Positions 1-12,950 of a stretch of DNA of 64,000 nucleotides are shown piece by piece. The stretch is from Strongylocentrotus purpuratus (lineage: Eukaryota; Echinodermata; Echinoidea; Camarodonta; Strongylocentrotidae): the NCBI RefSeq assembly GCF_000002235.5, contig NW_022145612.1, positions 18,986,360-19,050,359 on the forward strand, given 5' to 3'. The notes beneath the pieces were generated by a model, which searched no databases, was not told the DNA's origin, and worked only from the letters and a program-made list of their open reading frames with translations. The position numbers and the translations under genes are program-made. Numbering within the stretch: position 1 is the stretch's first letter; each line of letters starts with the position of its first letter.

Positions 1-138
1 TTCTTCTGAGCCACATTTTTAAAGATATAATACTTATAATCTTATTAAAGTAAATGATTAGAAAAAAACTTTTCTTAATCCTGGGGGCCTTCGAGATACA
101 AATGCAAGAAAAGACAAATAATGTGTTTTTCCACTTAC

Positions 139-259
139 ATCATTTGAAGATATGATGGTGTCGTCGTCGTCTTGCTGGCATGTCCCTTGGTCATGAGTAC
201 ACTTGTTGTCATAGATACACCAATCACAGGCCCAGGAGCTGTTCATGCATGTAGAACAG
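139..259 (-). CDS. plexin exon 8 (second PSI domain)
   Basis: This 121-nt exon encodes a short cysteine-rich PSI module starting C-S-T-C-M-N and containing W-A-C-D-W-C and K-C-T-H, the spacing seen in the second PSI domain of plexins. It is preceded by a pyrimidine tract and AG, is followed by GTAAGT, enters in phase 2 and leaves in phase 0. The end of the exon is acidic (four Asp in a row). PSI domains are small disulfide-bonded spacers in the plexin ectodomain. It is the last exon of this gene in the window; IPT domains, the transmembrane segment and the GAP region are expected to the left. Plexin A or B type cannot be decided from what is here. Confidence 0.88.
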
Positions 260-2752
260 CTGGAAAGGAGAGAATGATACTGGTCATTTTCGTACCCTTA
301 CATGGATGGATAACCTTGCAATCAGTATGTCCTCCTCAAATATCATACCTCCAGAAGTTTGAAGGTAACCTCTTTGGACAAACAATATAAAATATAATCT
401 CTTGAGAGCTAAAAGGGCATTGTCTAGTATCCTTCAACACAGACTCAACAACCTTCTGGTTTTAAATAAGACCATGTGAACATACATGTAAATAGGAAAT
501 ATTGAAGTGCATGACGAGGAAGTGCGAAAGTGTGCAAACATCTGAGACGTCTGAAACCCTGAATTAAAATAATTCTTTGAGAATTACATCATTCGCATAT
601 TCAATTCAACGTATCTTTCCTGAACAAATTAAATGTTGCATCACATTCTAGTATCTAATGAGTAAACACATAATAAGTCATTTGATGACTACATTTCTCA
701 ATTCTGTATGCCTAACTACATAAAACTTGTATCAGAGCTTTGTGATCGAAATTTAAAAAAAAAAAATTAGCTAAATTAATTGAATATGAAGTATGCTCTT
801 TCATTCTTTTGTATGAATTCCTTAATCCAGGAAGCCCCTAAAGTGTTATTATTCTAAGGACCAACACTAACAACCACAAAACTTTGTTTTAATATGATTG
901 AAGAATGATGAATGTGATCAAGTGATTTTGATGTGCCAAGAGGAAGGATATTTGCGGTGTTCTGAAAATCTGATGTTGATTAACAAGTACAGACAGTTAA
1001 TTCAAACACATGGGTAATGGTTAATTAATTTTCCCTCTTCCAAGATTTTCTTACCAATTCCTTCCGTCTGACAAAACTTGAATTTTCTTTAAAGGGTGCA
1101 GCAGACAACAAATGGTGAGTTTGGGTTGGAAATAATTTCCTTCCTTTTGGAAGAGGAATATGTTACAGAAATCATGTCTAGCCCTAAGTTTTTTGCCACA
1201 GATGGGAAATAGATATAAAAAAAAAATGAAAGATATATTTTTGTAACAGTTTTGAATTCCAACCACACTTTGGAAAAAAGTTTCTTTTGCAGTATTGAGG
1301 TTCCTGAATAAGCAGTATGCAATGATACATACATATTATCATTTTGCTCCACAGCTAAATGTACATGTATGTATAAAACTTGGTTTCTCCAAATAGAAGT
1401 CCCCCACCCCTTTCCCCCGCGAATCTAGACTCATAAAACAAGGACTTCATTCCATGGGACAGGGCAAAGATTTAAGCAAATGATTTGGATATGGAGAACA
1501 AAAACCAATTCTGGAAAATTTTGCATAAATGTATCTTCATTTTGTTATGTGAGTAAACTTGAACACTCTCGTATAAAAAAGGTATTCGTCCATTTATATT
1601 TAAATATACTGATATATTTTTTTTGGAGAAATAAATGTTCAATGTAAAGAAAATATTCAAACAGGCATTGAAATTTGATATTAAGGTATCAAATATGCCT
1701 AAAGCATTCTCCTCACAAATACTTTGTTTTTTATTCCTTCCTCTTGCAATAGTGCAAACCACAAGTTTGTTAATTATTTGTTTGATACGTTTTCCTTCCT
1801 TATGACAAGAAAACATGCAAGTCCTGTGCTACTTTTAGGCTATTGAAAATGGAGACACTTCTCACAGTATTGAAAGGAACTGCCATATATTATATTTCTA
1901 TATCCCTCAAACTAAATTTGATTATCCAACCTTCTACATGAATTCCTCTGATGTTGAGGTAGAGTAATGAATGAAAATTCAAGGCAGTTGAAAAACAAGT
2001 CAAGGTTGCTGAAAATATTTCGATCATTTGTACATGTATGCAGGCACCATAATTGCTACTTGAATTATACAAGATATTGAATTTTTACCAAATAAAAAAA
2101 GAGGCAGGGTAATAAGAGGAATCCCAAACAGCCAATTTTCATTAATGAACGACACAAATCAATACCAGAAGTAATGATTGAATTTGAATACATGTGGCAC
2201 CATGTGGAATTGTAGCCTTAAAATGGATGTTGGTTTAAAATGAAGAATTAAAAAAAAAAAAATTCTTGAGATCATAGTGGAAGAAAGGGAGAACAAAAGA
2301 AATGTTTTAAAAATTATATCAAATGGTGAAACAAAAAGATAAAAGGCGAAAAATGAGTGAGAGTAGTAAAAGAGTCAGCTACATTTGAGCATGTCGTAAG
2401 ACAGATTTGACAACTACTGTTGTAAAGAACCACCAGTATAATACCACACATAATTCATCTGTGTTTAGTTTTGAAAAGGAAGTATTCTTCTGGTGAAACA
2501 AAAAAACCCATGCCAAATCTGATATCCCCTCTTTATCTTATCACAAATAACTGGGAATTTCAAATTCTTTCACCTCTAATGATCTAAATTTTGCTTTATT
2601 TTCTGTACATGTGTTGACACCGTCTCATTTAAAGACAAACTATATAACAATAATGATGATGATAATAATAATAATAATAATAACAATGATAATAATAATA
2701 ATAATAATAACAATGATAATAATAGAGAGAGAAAAATATAAATAATCCTCAC
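260..2752 (-). other. plexin intron 7
   Basis: AT-rich intron with no coding signal I can support. Near its upstream end (about 2648-2724) is a microsatellite of TAA/TGA triplets. The leucine-rich open frame it gives is a repeat artefact. Confidence 0.7.
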
Positions 2753-2849
2753 CTTGAAATGAGAGAGCAATCGTAGAAATCAAAGTCCGTCTTGACAAAG
2801 GCTACTCTGGTCTCATTGGAGTAGATGCTCAAGGCAACTGTTACAGCAG
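2753..2849 (-). CDS. plexin exon 7 (linker before PSI 2)
   Basis: A 97-nt exon in phase 1 to phase 2, with TTGCAG before it and GTGAGG after it. It encodes V-T-V-A-L-S-I-Y and ends in F-D-F-Y-D-C-S-L-I-S. The F-x-F-Y-x-C-S motif just ahead of the second PSI domain is characteristic of plexins. It joins in frame to the exons on both sides. Confidence 0.88.
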
Positions 2850-3620
2850 CTGCAATCAATACAAGCCCAGGCCAGGCAGGCAGAAATAAACGGTAGAAAA
2901 ATTATATGAAAGGCCAATTGAGGGGAACGAAGACATTAAAATGAATCTTGAGTTGTGATAATGGAATTCCATTTAGACAGAAACGGGTTCAAAGTAACTC
3001 TCACTTGGTCATCATAAAGTACTAGGTTTAGACAAGCAAATCATGTGTAAAAGAGGAAAAAACTTGCAGAGAAAAAAAAATTGTTTTTTTGTTTAGTTGT
3101 TGCAAATAGAAGGCCACATCCTGTTTGTTCATTGCCAGAAGGGCATTAACTCATACAAGCTCAATCAATGCCCTTCTGGCTCCAGACAATGTTATGTATG
3201 CGCCTACAGTGTATGAGTTTGGAAGACCACATGTTGTACTTCAATATGCTATCTTTGTTGCTCATAACTCATCTAAGAAGTATTTTTAATTAAAATCGTT
3301 TAGAACATATCTTTAGAAAAAAAAGCTTTGTTTGATCCAGTGAGAATTCACTATCCATTATTACCACAAACTCAATTTCACATTTAAGTGTCTACATGTC
3401 ATAGACATGAAGAATTACAAGTTCATTCAGGATACACTTATGGATGCTTCTAATTCAGTTTACAAGTGGTAGGGTACTTGAGAATTTGATCTCAAGCTCT
3501 TGTCTGTGGTTGAGCCTTGAGGCTTGAGGCTTTCCCCTTGACTTTGAACTTGGTATGTGATGCACATCATTTAGGAATGACAGGGGGTCTGCCCTGGGAA
3601 ATATGAATAAAATGTATACT

Positions 3621-3676
3621 GGTATATATATATATATATATATATACTGTATATATATATATATATATATATATAT
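3621..3676. repeat. (AT)n microsatellite
   Basis: Two AT dinucleotide runs separated by a short ACTGT interruption. Confidence 0.9.
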
Positions 3677-3949
3677 TTCTCTATATTTCTCTATCCCCTC
3701 TTACAGCACTCAATCAGGTTGGTGTCAGAGGGGCATTAAAGATAAACTTGAGTTCTGGTAAAAAAAAGAAAACGATTTCTCACAGAACAGGAAATACCAC
3801 ACTTACAACAAATTCATATTTACTTCATGGGATATCGAACAGGAAATATCACACTTACAACAAATACTTATATGTACTTCATAGGTTGTTAGAGCATTGT
3901 GATAAATAAACAAGTGGCTAATGTTTCTTTCAAGTATCAATTTTAGCCT

Positions 3950-4495
3950 ACCGTGTTTGCCGGCGATAAGGCCGCAGCGCTGTACAGGCCGCACCCCCGA
4001 TTCTGACATTTAAAAAAAAAAATTGTCGAAGTCGGGATTTGATCTATTGCGTATAAATGTTGATTTGACTAAAATCACCGCCTTAGACCGCTCGGCCATC
4101 TCGCACTGATGCTAGCTTATGCAGTTTTTTGTGATGTATACATTGGCCTCTCTCTTGTGTATTGAAATCGATTCAAAATAGCGACTTCGCGTGCTCCGTT
4201 AAACGGGCCCTTCTTTTACTTTTGCAATGCATTGGCACGAACTTAGATCAAGATCTATCGGCAGATGTTGTTTTTGGAAGTTCATTTTTCGTCTTCATGT
4301 CAACAATGCAAGATAAAATTGTCGGTAAGATGTGTGGAAATGTATAGTTATTGTACCATTCGTAGATCTAGTCCCATATGTGCAAATTCGTGCTGGTTTT
4401 GACTTACTTTTTAATTTTTTTTTACTCTTTCGTCGCATAGGCCGAACCCCAACTTTTTGATATTTTCTCTTCCAAAAATACTACGGCCTACGGTA
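3950..4495. mobile_element. TIR element with tRNA-Leu-like core, copy 1
   Basis: It begins ACCGTGTTTGCCGGCGATAA, matching the other two copies at 6968 and 30465. The right terminus is shortened (CTACGGCCTACGGTA instead of the full GCCGGCAAATACGGTA). The body contains the same sequence as the other copies, including a minus-strand tRNA-like segment at about 4023-4107. No transposase is encoded, so it is non-autonomous. Confidence 0.8.
4023..4107 (-). pseudogene. tRNA-Leu-like sequence inside TIR element, copy 1
   Basis: The reverse strand carries TGGCCGAGCGGTCTAAGG, a complete class II (Leu/Ser type) A box and D arm. A degraded B box (GATCAAATCCC) and a variable-arm-sized gap follow. The anticodon arm pairs over only four bases (GTGA/TCAA here, TCAC in copies 2 and 3). 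It is a tRNA-derived relic or SINE-like head, not a functional tRNA. Confidence 0.6.
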
Positions 4496-5058
4496 ATGAA
4501 TATTTCTGAGGATTTATCAAGGCTATGAATTGTATCTATTATTATGGTAAACTGCATGCAAATGCTATGGCATGAATTTTAATTTAGTAAAAATGTGATT
4601 CCTCATATACCAACATATAGCAATTTACAATTTACACATTAACAAAAAAGAAGAAGATAAAGAAGCAAGTAGGTTCTTTCTTTTCATAAAATCCTAGTAC
4701 TGTTCCACAGCCTACATGTACGTAATGACATAGTATGCACATCTATAGATACAAGGCATCTATAATTCATAAAGTACAAACAGCAAGGGAGAAATATGCT
4801 CCCGAATGCTGTATAGACATGGAGCCTACTCTGTTAAAAAAAAAAAAAAAGACTTTAGACAACAGAAAAAAAGATGTGATCATTGTGTCTCCGTCAAAAT
4901 TACATTTCCCCAAATGCAGACAGAAGTTGTCTTATCATAAAATTAAAAAATTACTCTAATGTGTAATGTTCCACCTACATGTATACATCAGTAAGGTTGA
5001 TCAAAATACATAAAGGATAAACATCAAAATAAAACAAAGAAGATGTGCAAATACTTAC

Positions 5059-5218
5059 ATTGTCCAGATTCAATCTCAGGGATAATATCTTGAGGAGGGG
5101 TTTGGCATGTGATCTGATTACCATCTATGTCTGTAACTCTGGATGTGTACTCATTAAAGCGACATTCATAACCACTGCCCTGGGAGAGGGGTGGTAGCTG
5201 ACTAACAGAGATGACAAT
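5059..5218 (-). CDS. plexin exon 6 (ectodomain linker)
   Basis: A 160-nt exon in phase 0 to phase 1, between CTTTCTCTAG and GTAAGTATT. It encodes S-V-S-Q-L-P-P-L, G-Y-E-C-R-F-N and Q-I-T-C-Q-T-P-P. This matches the plexin segment after the first PSI domain, in which an L-x-Q-L-P strand is followed by Y-x-C-x-F and later by a C-x-x-P turn. Joins in frame to 12243-12375 upstream and 2753-2849 downstream. Confidence 0.88.
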
Positions 5219-6967
5219 CTAGAGAAAGAAAAACAAATTTGGATGATATTTTATGCTTCAATTTATTCCAAGAGCACATAAAAGAGGGTTGATTCTTTAA
5301 TGAAATCTTTACTGTGCAGGTAAGCTAAACTTGTCTTCTTACATTTCCAGGACAGAGGGAACAGAGGGAATATTCTACAAGTGTGCTATTGTAATACAAA
5401 TGTTGAACGAGCAAATATGTTAGTCCATCAGATATATGATAAAAGCCAGTGTAAACAAGTACTTTGTTTACAAGAGCCAAATTAAAACTGTATGCTTGCT
5501 TTTTATACTAACTACTTTCTACCTTGTGTTAAAACTTAATTTGTTTAATAAGATTTTTTTTCAGAGCTTTCTAGAAGTACAATGTACATCACTGACTGCT
5601 CCTGTGTATTTAATCACTGATAGAAGCATACTTTATTACTATTACTGAGTTTTAGTGATATATACGTATACCTGTATCACTACAACATATTGCATACTAC
5701 CACATTTCAAGATTACAAGTAGTAGCTTCTGATTTTGATAACATCCCAACAATAGCAGAACTAGATACCCCAGTGATCACTACAGGTCACCAAAAGTGTG
5801 AAAAGCATTTGTTCGCCAGGAGTAATTGACTGTTCTCATAACACCGGTTTCCTGTTATTTCTCTTGTATCAATGATATGACAGTCTACTTTATACTCCTG
5901 TGCACTATCAAATTGCAGTATATGACCTAACCACATGTTACAGTGATCGCCAAACCTCTTAAAAACCATCATATGATATGATATTTATAGCTATACTTGT
6001 ACTCTGCCACTACTTTTTGAAGATGTGCATTGTTAATACCACAATCCTGACAAATTTGTGACCTGGGGAAGAAATAATTTGCCTGACATTTGACAATATC
6101 TGCCAAAGTTCAAGAGTTCTAGCTGTCACGATAGTTTTCAATCATCAGACAACTTGGCCATTACGAGTCCATTATCGATACAAGTACACACATGTATCTA
6201 TCTCTTCATAATGAGCAGGCCTTTGCGGTAGAAGGAAAAGCATGAGAGGCATTCGCATTTGCCCGACTCCGAGAGGAGATGGCCAATAATAACACTGGCT
6301 ATTCAGGGCAGACACTCCACGGGCTATTCAATTACCCGCAGTTGACATTTTACTTTTCTGGGGCTCATTAATGATTTTTCCTTGAGACAAACATCTGGTT
6401 GTTCTAGTGACAGAAGACCGTTGCTAGATTCTAAGATGATAATGAAGTTACCAGGACATGACAACACGGGTTGCCTGGGTTCTCATCTTACCACATCTTC
6501 TAATTTATTGAAGTCTTCCTTCAACACCCTCACAGTTCCCTTATCTTACTTCCCCAGCGTCATGTGTACATGTAGGTGTTCATGTAAAGTTAATATTGTA
6601 AGAATACAAGTACATGTACATGGGATATCCTTCTTCAAACCCCATGGCACATTTTGCTAGACACTTGCAAATTTATAAAAACTTGTCAGCCTACATATAA
6701 TTAAACACAGGAAAAATAAACGGTAGGTAGCAATGTTCATAAGAAAACCGACAAATTCTAATGCTTAACATTTTTCTGTCTGATAAAACAGAGCTCAGTC
6801 CTTTGTTTTGTGCAATTACCATTCATTTTACACATTAAAAAGTGTGGGGTTTTTTTTGCGGCAGTTTATCGAGTCACATCTGAACGAGCTCTTAAACTTC
6901 CTGTATTGCACAATATCTAACCTATTTACTCAACACTAACACTACCATTCACAGAGATTGCTACATG

Positions 6968-7554
6968 TACCGTATTTGCCGGCGATAAGGTTGCAGCGCT
7001 GTATAGGCCGCACCCCGATTTTGACATGAAAAAAAAAATGAAAAAAAGTTGTCGAAGTCGAGATTTGATCTCTTGCGTAGAAATGTTGATGTGACTAAAA
7101 TCACCGCCTTAGACCGCTCGGCTATCCCGCACTGATGCTAGCATATGGAGTTTTCTGTGATCTATACATTGCGCCTCTCTCTTGTGTATTGAAATGGATT
7201 CAAAATAGCGACTTTGCGTGCTAGATGCTTCGCGGCAGCTCCGTTAAACGGGCCCTTCTTTTACTTTTACAATGCATTGGCACGAACTTAGATCAAGATC
7301 TATCGGCAGATGTTGTTTTTGGAAGTTTATTTTCGTCTTCATGTCAACAATGCAAGATAAAATTGTCGGTAAGATGTATGGAAATGTATAGTTATTGTAC
7401 CGTTCGTAGATCTAGTCCCATACGTGCAAATTCGTGTTGGTTTTTACTTACTTTTTAATTTTTTTTTTACTCTTTCGCCGCATAGGCCGCACCCCGACTT
7501 TTTGATATTTTCTCTTCCAAAAATACTGCGGCCTTTACGCCGGCAAATACGGTA
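6968..7554. mobile_element. TIR element with tRNA-Leu-like core, copy 2 (complete)
   Basis: Best-preserved copy, 587 bp. The termini are inverted repeats (TACCGTATTTGCCGGCG at the left, its complement with one base of difference in spacing at the right). The outermost TA could be a TA target duplication, as in mariner-like elements. It has no coding capacity, and carries the minus-strand tRNA-like segment at about 7051-7132. Confidence 0.85.
7051..7132 (-). pseudogene. tRNA-Leu-like sequence inside TIR element, copy 2
   Basis: A box TAGCCGAGCGGTCTAAGG is intact except for one change against copies 1 and 3. The anticodon stem is GTGA/TCAC around a six-base loop. The B box is degraded. Same position within the element as in the other two copies. 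Confidence 0.6.
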
Positions 7555-7741
7555 GCTATTAAATGCAACAGTGCACCAGCAAGACTCCATATTCAAGAGA
7601 AATGAACCACATGCATGTGATAAAGAGGTCAAGAAAATCAAATAATTCTAACCACCAATATCAATTGATTTAAATAACTGGCTGAGAGATGTTCCTTTAA
7701 GTTTTAGTGTAATTCAGTGTTTTGTGACAAAATAGCAGATC

Positions 7742-7831
7742 TCATACAGTTACCACAGCTCCTCATGATTAATACATTAACAGCAATCATACAGTTACCA
7801 CAGCTCCTCATGATTAATACATTAACAACAA
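7742..7831. repeat. 45-bp tandem duplication
   Basis: Two adjacent near-identical units, each starting TCATACAGTTACCACAGCTC. Confidence 0.9.
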
Positions 7832-8120
7832 TCTTTCACTCTTGCCATGCAGTAAGTATGCTCTGTTTTCACATTATTGTTCAGGAAACATGAACACGTG
7901 ATTTGTATGTGGACTACAGTGTGTATGCATTTCTTTAAATCTCAATAGAATTGTTTGATCGTCAACATGTACTTTACACAACAGGATTGGCCAAGGTCAT
8001 GAACTTTGTGGAAATGCGTTCTGCCAGTCCATGACCACAAAATGTAATAAACAGAGATAAATGGAAACCTTCATCTTCCTCATAAACCAACAGCCTTGAA
8101 ACATTTATTTTAGGTTGACA

Positions 8121-8534
8121 AAGGGTGCGTTTAAGCTTAAATTTTGAAGGCAGAATGAGCGATTTGTAATGCTCATCGTAAACGCTCATCGTAATCGCAG
8201 TTCCATGGTGTACTGTTTATGCTCACTTCTCTGGCTCCTCCAGGCAATTTTCCCTGGGTGGCCTTAATTGGCCTTGCAGCTGGATTCGCAAACCTGCACT
8301 GCGCATGCTACATAGACCATGGTCCATGCGTAGACCCACTAGAGGTCAGTGTGTTGACTCCATTTAAACGCGTTAACAAATCGTAAACGCACCTTTTTGT
8401 GAGTTTACGATCAGCGATCGTGATTGCCGTTTTTCGGTGATTCTACAAAAATGAGAAAGGACGCAACTGTAGTTTGAACTAAAGGCGTAACAGGTGCCTG
8501 ATTCTGGCCAGAAAAGTTGAGCATAAACATACCC
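8121..8534. mobile_element. MITE, inverted relative of the element at 17158
   Basis: Begins AAGGGTGCGTTTAAGCTT and ends near GAGCATAAACATACCC, a diverged inverted pair. The interior shares long stretches with the element at 17158-17531 on the opposite strand, including GAGCGATTTGTAA and TGCCTGATTCTGGCC. Non-coding. Confidence 0.75.
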
Positions 8535-11500
8535 AAAGAGTCACACATACATGTACAATACACAGTTGTAGTAGTACCAGGATCAAAATTATACATTTAT
8601 GAATGGTCTATAGCTCAGAGAGGGTTGGGTTCTGGGAAAGATGAATGAATAATTTGTGAGCTTTTTCATTCTTTTAAGTGTGAACGTTTATACATCATAG
8701 AAGAGGTGTCCACTAAAAAGGATGGCTCTAAATGCCCGAGTATTCAAAATATGACAATTAACAGCTACAGGTTGTGGACGACACTTTCATGCCACATGTT
8801 TGTGTGGTTCTACCTAAATATTTCTGGTTACAGTGCATGTGACTGCAAGACTGGGCCAATTTCTTATCATTTTGATGATTCCAAAACCTCACAGTATAGG
8901 CCTTCATGTTTCGACCTTCATACATATAAGTCTTTTTACTTCTAAAGTTGCATATTACTACGGTATACAATACATTGCAAATGTATGCAGTTACTGAACA
9001 TGCATGATTGCATGCTTACGATTATTGTTGTACTCATGACATTGTAGGTGAGGCCTCCTACATGTATGTAGGCATACAAGAACATACCTTTACTGCAAGT
9101 ACTGTGTTCTGTGGTACGTGTCTCTTGCAAATTCTATTTAACATATACATCCCAAGGTCTGAAGTCAACAATATAAACCTGATGAAGCACCTTTGTGTGT
9201 ACACACTATTAGGTACATTCAGTTCCTACATAATGTATGACCACTGCGCAGAGACAGTGTGTCATGCATTCAGTCATTCTGCTCATTACCAATTCCTTTT
9301 ACATGTCTTGCCTCAACATGTTTCATCTGCTTGTCACAACGGATTGCTCTGCGTTGCAGTGATGCATTCCAATGTATTGTTGGTTGCCAGGGATATACAT
9401 GCAGTCTAGTGGAAGGATGCATAAGAAGTGTATGCCGTCAATTCATGCTACACATCACATCATCTCAGAGGTGTACTTCTAAGACGTGTACTTCTGAGAC
9501 GATGGAGGCAGTCGGGCTGTTCACTTCCACAAACGACACTTTTTTTCTTTTTTTTAACTTTTAAAGGCAACGTTTATTAATTTTAAATCTGAGATACACG
9601 GCCCTACATGTTATCAGTGTCTTTGATATGGTGTAATATTGAAGCCCTAAAAAAAATTGCGCTTCAAAATATCAAGAAGTGCCTCAAAAAAGTAAAAAAT
9701 CTTTGAGTGACCGGTTTTACCATACTCGTTTTCCCCAATAGACTGTAGTGTTATGAAAACCGTTAGGAAAACGCATAATTTGATTTTGATTTCCAATCAT
9801 AAATATTTTTGATAATCAGACAGGCAATCGGCTTGTAAAAGACATGGGGTTCCTGACTGACCTAAAGGTTTATACTTATCATTGCAGCATGAGCTAATTC
9901 CAGGATTTTGTTTGAGAATCTGAGACAAAGATACCCAATCCCTTTAAATTCTTTTTCTTCCTGATGCTCACAGACTTGCATCAAGCTGCGACCTACATGT
10001 ACATGTGCATGCTATAATATGACACAACTGAAGATTCTGTCTTTCTTATTTTCATTCCTCTCTGTTTCAAGGCAGTTAGTGTATCTAAAACTCTGTTGAT
10101 TTGTACTTTTGTCCCTGCACTAGCTTTCTTTTCATTCGCATATATATTTAGAAATCCATGCAGAACCAATGAAGGCCTAGCTACACGACAGGACATGGTA
10201 TCAGCAGTAGTACAGTACAATAAGCCTTTCGCAACAATGGAAGCCTGTGCACACTTTTTCACAGTTCAGGGTCCTTTTCATTCACGAATTGGCAGCTTTT
10301 GTCATTTTTAGGAACAGGCAGGATTAGGAAAGAAAAGACTTGTCTGGGATATATACATGTTAACTGATACCTATCGTGACTGATACTTATTGTGTCTGAC
10401 ACGCTCTGGTTATCCACAACATCTATTGTGATTCCTCATTCAGAGTACCATTTTTAGCCAAAAGTCAAACTCAATATATAAACAATGAGGGGTTTACTAC
10501 TTCATTCACAAGCAAGGTCAGACTAATTTAGTTAGTACATGTATTGTGGTAGGGCTCCACATAAACGTTTTTGGAAGGGGATCCGGATTGAGCTTTTGAC
10601 AGTCTGTATGCATGAGCCCGAAGTAAAAAAAATCAAATCAAAATTTGGGGGTCCAGTTTTGGATTTTGGGTGCCTGTTAGTGCCAAACCCTGACAATGGT
10701 ATTGTGATTTATATATATATGTTCATAGGGCATGATTTCATCACCATTAATCTATTCCCAGCCCCTCTCTTTCATTCATTAAATCAGCATTACATGAAAA
10801 CAGGTCCAACCAAAACCAAAAGGAACAAAAGGAACACCTGTCTGCTACGTACCGCACTACAAGAATTGCGCACGACTGCACATGTGATAAAGAATGGCTG
10901 AGATAAATGTTTGGAAGCCCACACATACATGTAGATCTACAATGTAGTAAGTCTGTCAGAAAGATGTGCACAAACATTTTAATCGCCTCATCTGTACAAA
11001 CATAATAGACTTGAAACTAAAATATTTTCCCAAAAGGCTGTATTCCTATTCACATCGTAGCACAGCCATTCACTATAAGAAAGTGCAACAAACAGTTGTT
11101 CCTGTTCTGTACAGTACATGTAAAGAGAACCAAAAGTAGTTAAAATTGATGAATGCTTTTGAGGTGGCAATTGTTTTGTATTATTATCAAACATAGTCAA
11201 GTATGGAAGCCATTCTAATGCATGAGTGCACAAGAATAGTGCACAATACCTATATACAGCTATCAATTAATCCAACCGTTACACATCCATTTAGATTCAA
11301 TGCAGTACCAGTATCTTTATAAAAATATTATTCACAGAAATTGCAGCTGGGATCACTCAAGAAGTTGTACAACTACATGTATTCTTGTGAGTTCCAATGA
11401 ATAATTAATATTTGTTTCAGTGGAGATTATGTCATAGAATGGGTAATTTTTCAAAATAGCATACAGTTGGAACTAAAAGTTTCCTTTTCTCACAAGAAAT

Positions 11501-12242
11501 TGAAAATGCTGTCACTTGAAGCAGTAACATGAATTACACTAGTGACTTCATTACTCTTCATATAGACATACACATGAGAAGATATACATCATCAAGAATA
11601 CAACCTCTAGCATGCAAAACAGAATAGAACACCGTCCATCCAAGCTTATTCAAACTATTTTAACACAAGTTGAACTTTGGAGACCAAAGCACAAATAAGT
11701 CCCTTCATTTGACCATGATTCACATCCTAATCAAATATAAGTTTGAAGTAAGAGGGGCAATACAATGAGAAGGGGGTCTCGGTTTAACCCATAGCAGTTA
11801 AGTGATGCTTTATTTTTATCTTTCAATCCAGAATGCTCTACAATTACAAATTGTATATATACACTGTATAATAGCAGAAAGCAAAAATCTTTGGAAAATA
11901 TGGGCCAATTTCTGTTGCAGGACACTGTGCCATTCATGAATAAGAGTAATTTAATCAAAAGTATCAATTGAAGACTCTAAATTAGCAATGCAGAGTGAAA
12001 TTTATAATCATTATATTTATTTACAAATTGGCAATTCCTTGATTTTTGTTGGTGATTTTCATACACAAGGTATCAATCATTATACATATTTATTTTCAAA
12101 TCTATGAAAGAGAGGAAAATATGAATAATTTTGAGCTAATTTGAGGAGGAAATGCTGATTCATTAAAACCTTTATAAAACTCTGAACTGCTACGTGTTAA
12201 ATGCCAGCTAATTCAAGATTTAATCACAATAAATTCACTGAC

Positions 12243-12375
12243 CTGTTTTGACGGGGTGGACTTAGGGACACTAAAGCCCAAAGATGTGTCTGAGATGTCG
12301 ATACACTGCTCTGAATCAAAGGGTAGCCATCGGGTGGGCACCTCCTTTTTCTCACATTCCTGGTAACGTGTACAC
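12243..12375 (-). CDS. plexin exon 5 (end of first PSI domain and linker)
   Basis: A 133-nt exon in phase 2 to phase 0, between CTCTCCCAG and GTCAGT. It begins R-C-T-R-Y-Q-E-C, which completes the first PSI domain, and then has R-W-L-P-F and Q-C-I-D-I, typical of the plexin sequence after PSI 1. It joins the W-C-T-L-E-A end of the previous exon in frame. Confidence 0.9.
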
Positions 12376-12834
12376 CTGGGAGAGCGAGAGAGAGAGAGAG
12401 AGAGAGACAAAGAGAGAGAGAGAGACAAAGAAAAAGGTGGCCGGAGAAAGCAAAGAAAGAAAGAGAAGACATTAATATACTTTGAAGTGTATTTCAAAAA
12501 ATAATAAATGTACCAGCTTTTCAATAAAATACTTATTCCTATGCAACTACTCCTCTACTTTAATAATGTATATTAATGGTATTATGGTTATTCAGACTAT
12601 GGTACAAATGGAATTCTCATTATTCTTATTGAAAATGAACATTAATTTTATTTTCCTGTACACTAAATATTGATCATTGAGAAAAAAAATGATAAGAAAA
12701 AAAAAATTAATTGACATTTTCTTAATATATGTGAAGACTAATAACAATTCAAGGCCATGTCAAAATGTTAAAATATCAAAGTTAACTCTTATTTGGTCGA
12801 CGAATAACTAGCATGGAATGAGCAACATAGTTAC
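12376..12834 (-). other. plexin intron 4 with GA microsatellite
   Basis: Short AT-rich intron. A (GA)n tract with AC interruptions lies at about 12387-12428, immediately next to the acceptor of exon 5. The overlapping serine/leucine frames are artefacts of this repeat. Confidence 0.75.
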
Positions 12835-12950
12835 CTTGCTTCCAATGTACACCATCCACAGTATGGGTCCCCATCTTGCCCTCCATTATCTCCAATGCAC
12901 TCCTCACAGGTTGTGTACTGACTGCAGTTTACCACAGACAAACGTACAAG
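12835..12950 (-). CDS. plexin exon 4 (first PSI domain)
   Basis: A 116-nt exon in phase 0 to phase 2, bounded by GTATAG and GTAACT. It encodes N-C-S-Q-Y-T-T-C-E-E-C-I-G, then D-P-Y-C-G-W-C-T-L-E-A. The C-x5-C-x2-C pattern followed by Y-C-G-W-C is the diagnostic core of the PSI domain placed after the sema domain in plexins and semaphorins. An insert of several Gly/Asp residues lengthens the loop before the Y-C-G-W-C motif. Confidence 0.93.

Larger units (their letters stand above)
2850..5058 (-). other. plexin intron 6
   Basis: Intron with a perfect 14-bp stem hairpin (GCCAGAAGGGCATT and its complement, about 3136-3180), an (AT)n tract interrupted once (about 3621-3676), and the first copy of the TIR element that holds a tRNA-like sequence (3950-4495). 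No exon seen. Confidence 0.65.
5219..12242 (-). other. plexin intron 5 (7 kb, transposon-rich)
   Basis: No exon found. It contains the second copy of the tRNA-like TIR element, a 45-bp tandem duplication at 7742, a MITE at 8121-8534 and a fragment around 8840-8895 that resembles part of the MITE at 14454. TACATGTA-type words are very frequent. Confidence 0.65.

Noticed and set aside
2576..2770. Leucine-rich frame that looks like a membrane segment
   Set aside because: Encoded by TAA/TGA triplet repeats in a plexin intron; the true plexin exon at 2753 uses another frame.
4023..4107. Functional tRNA-Leu gene
   Set aside because: The A box is excellent, but the B box and anticodon stem are degraded in all three copies, and it always sits in the same place inside a TIR element.
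7742..7831. CRISPR-like or regulatory repeat
   Set aside because: Only two adjacent 45-bp units with no spacers, in an animal intron: a simple tandem duplication.
9008..9409. 133-residue frame with several cysteines
   Set aside because: No acceptor/donor pair, signal peptide or domain pattern; wrong strand for plexin, and it lies in a repeat-rich intron.
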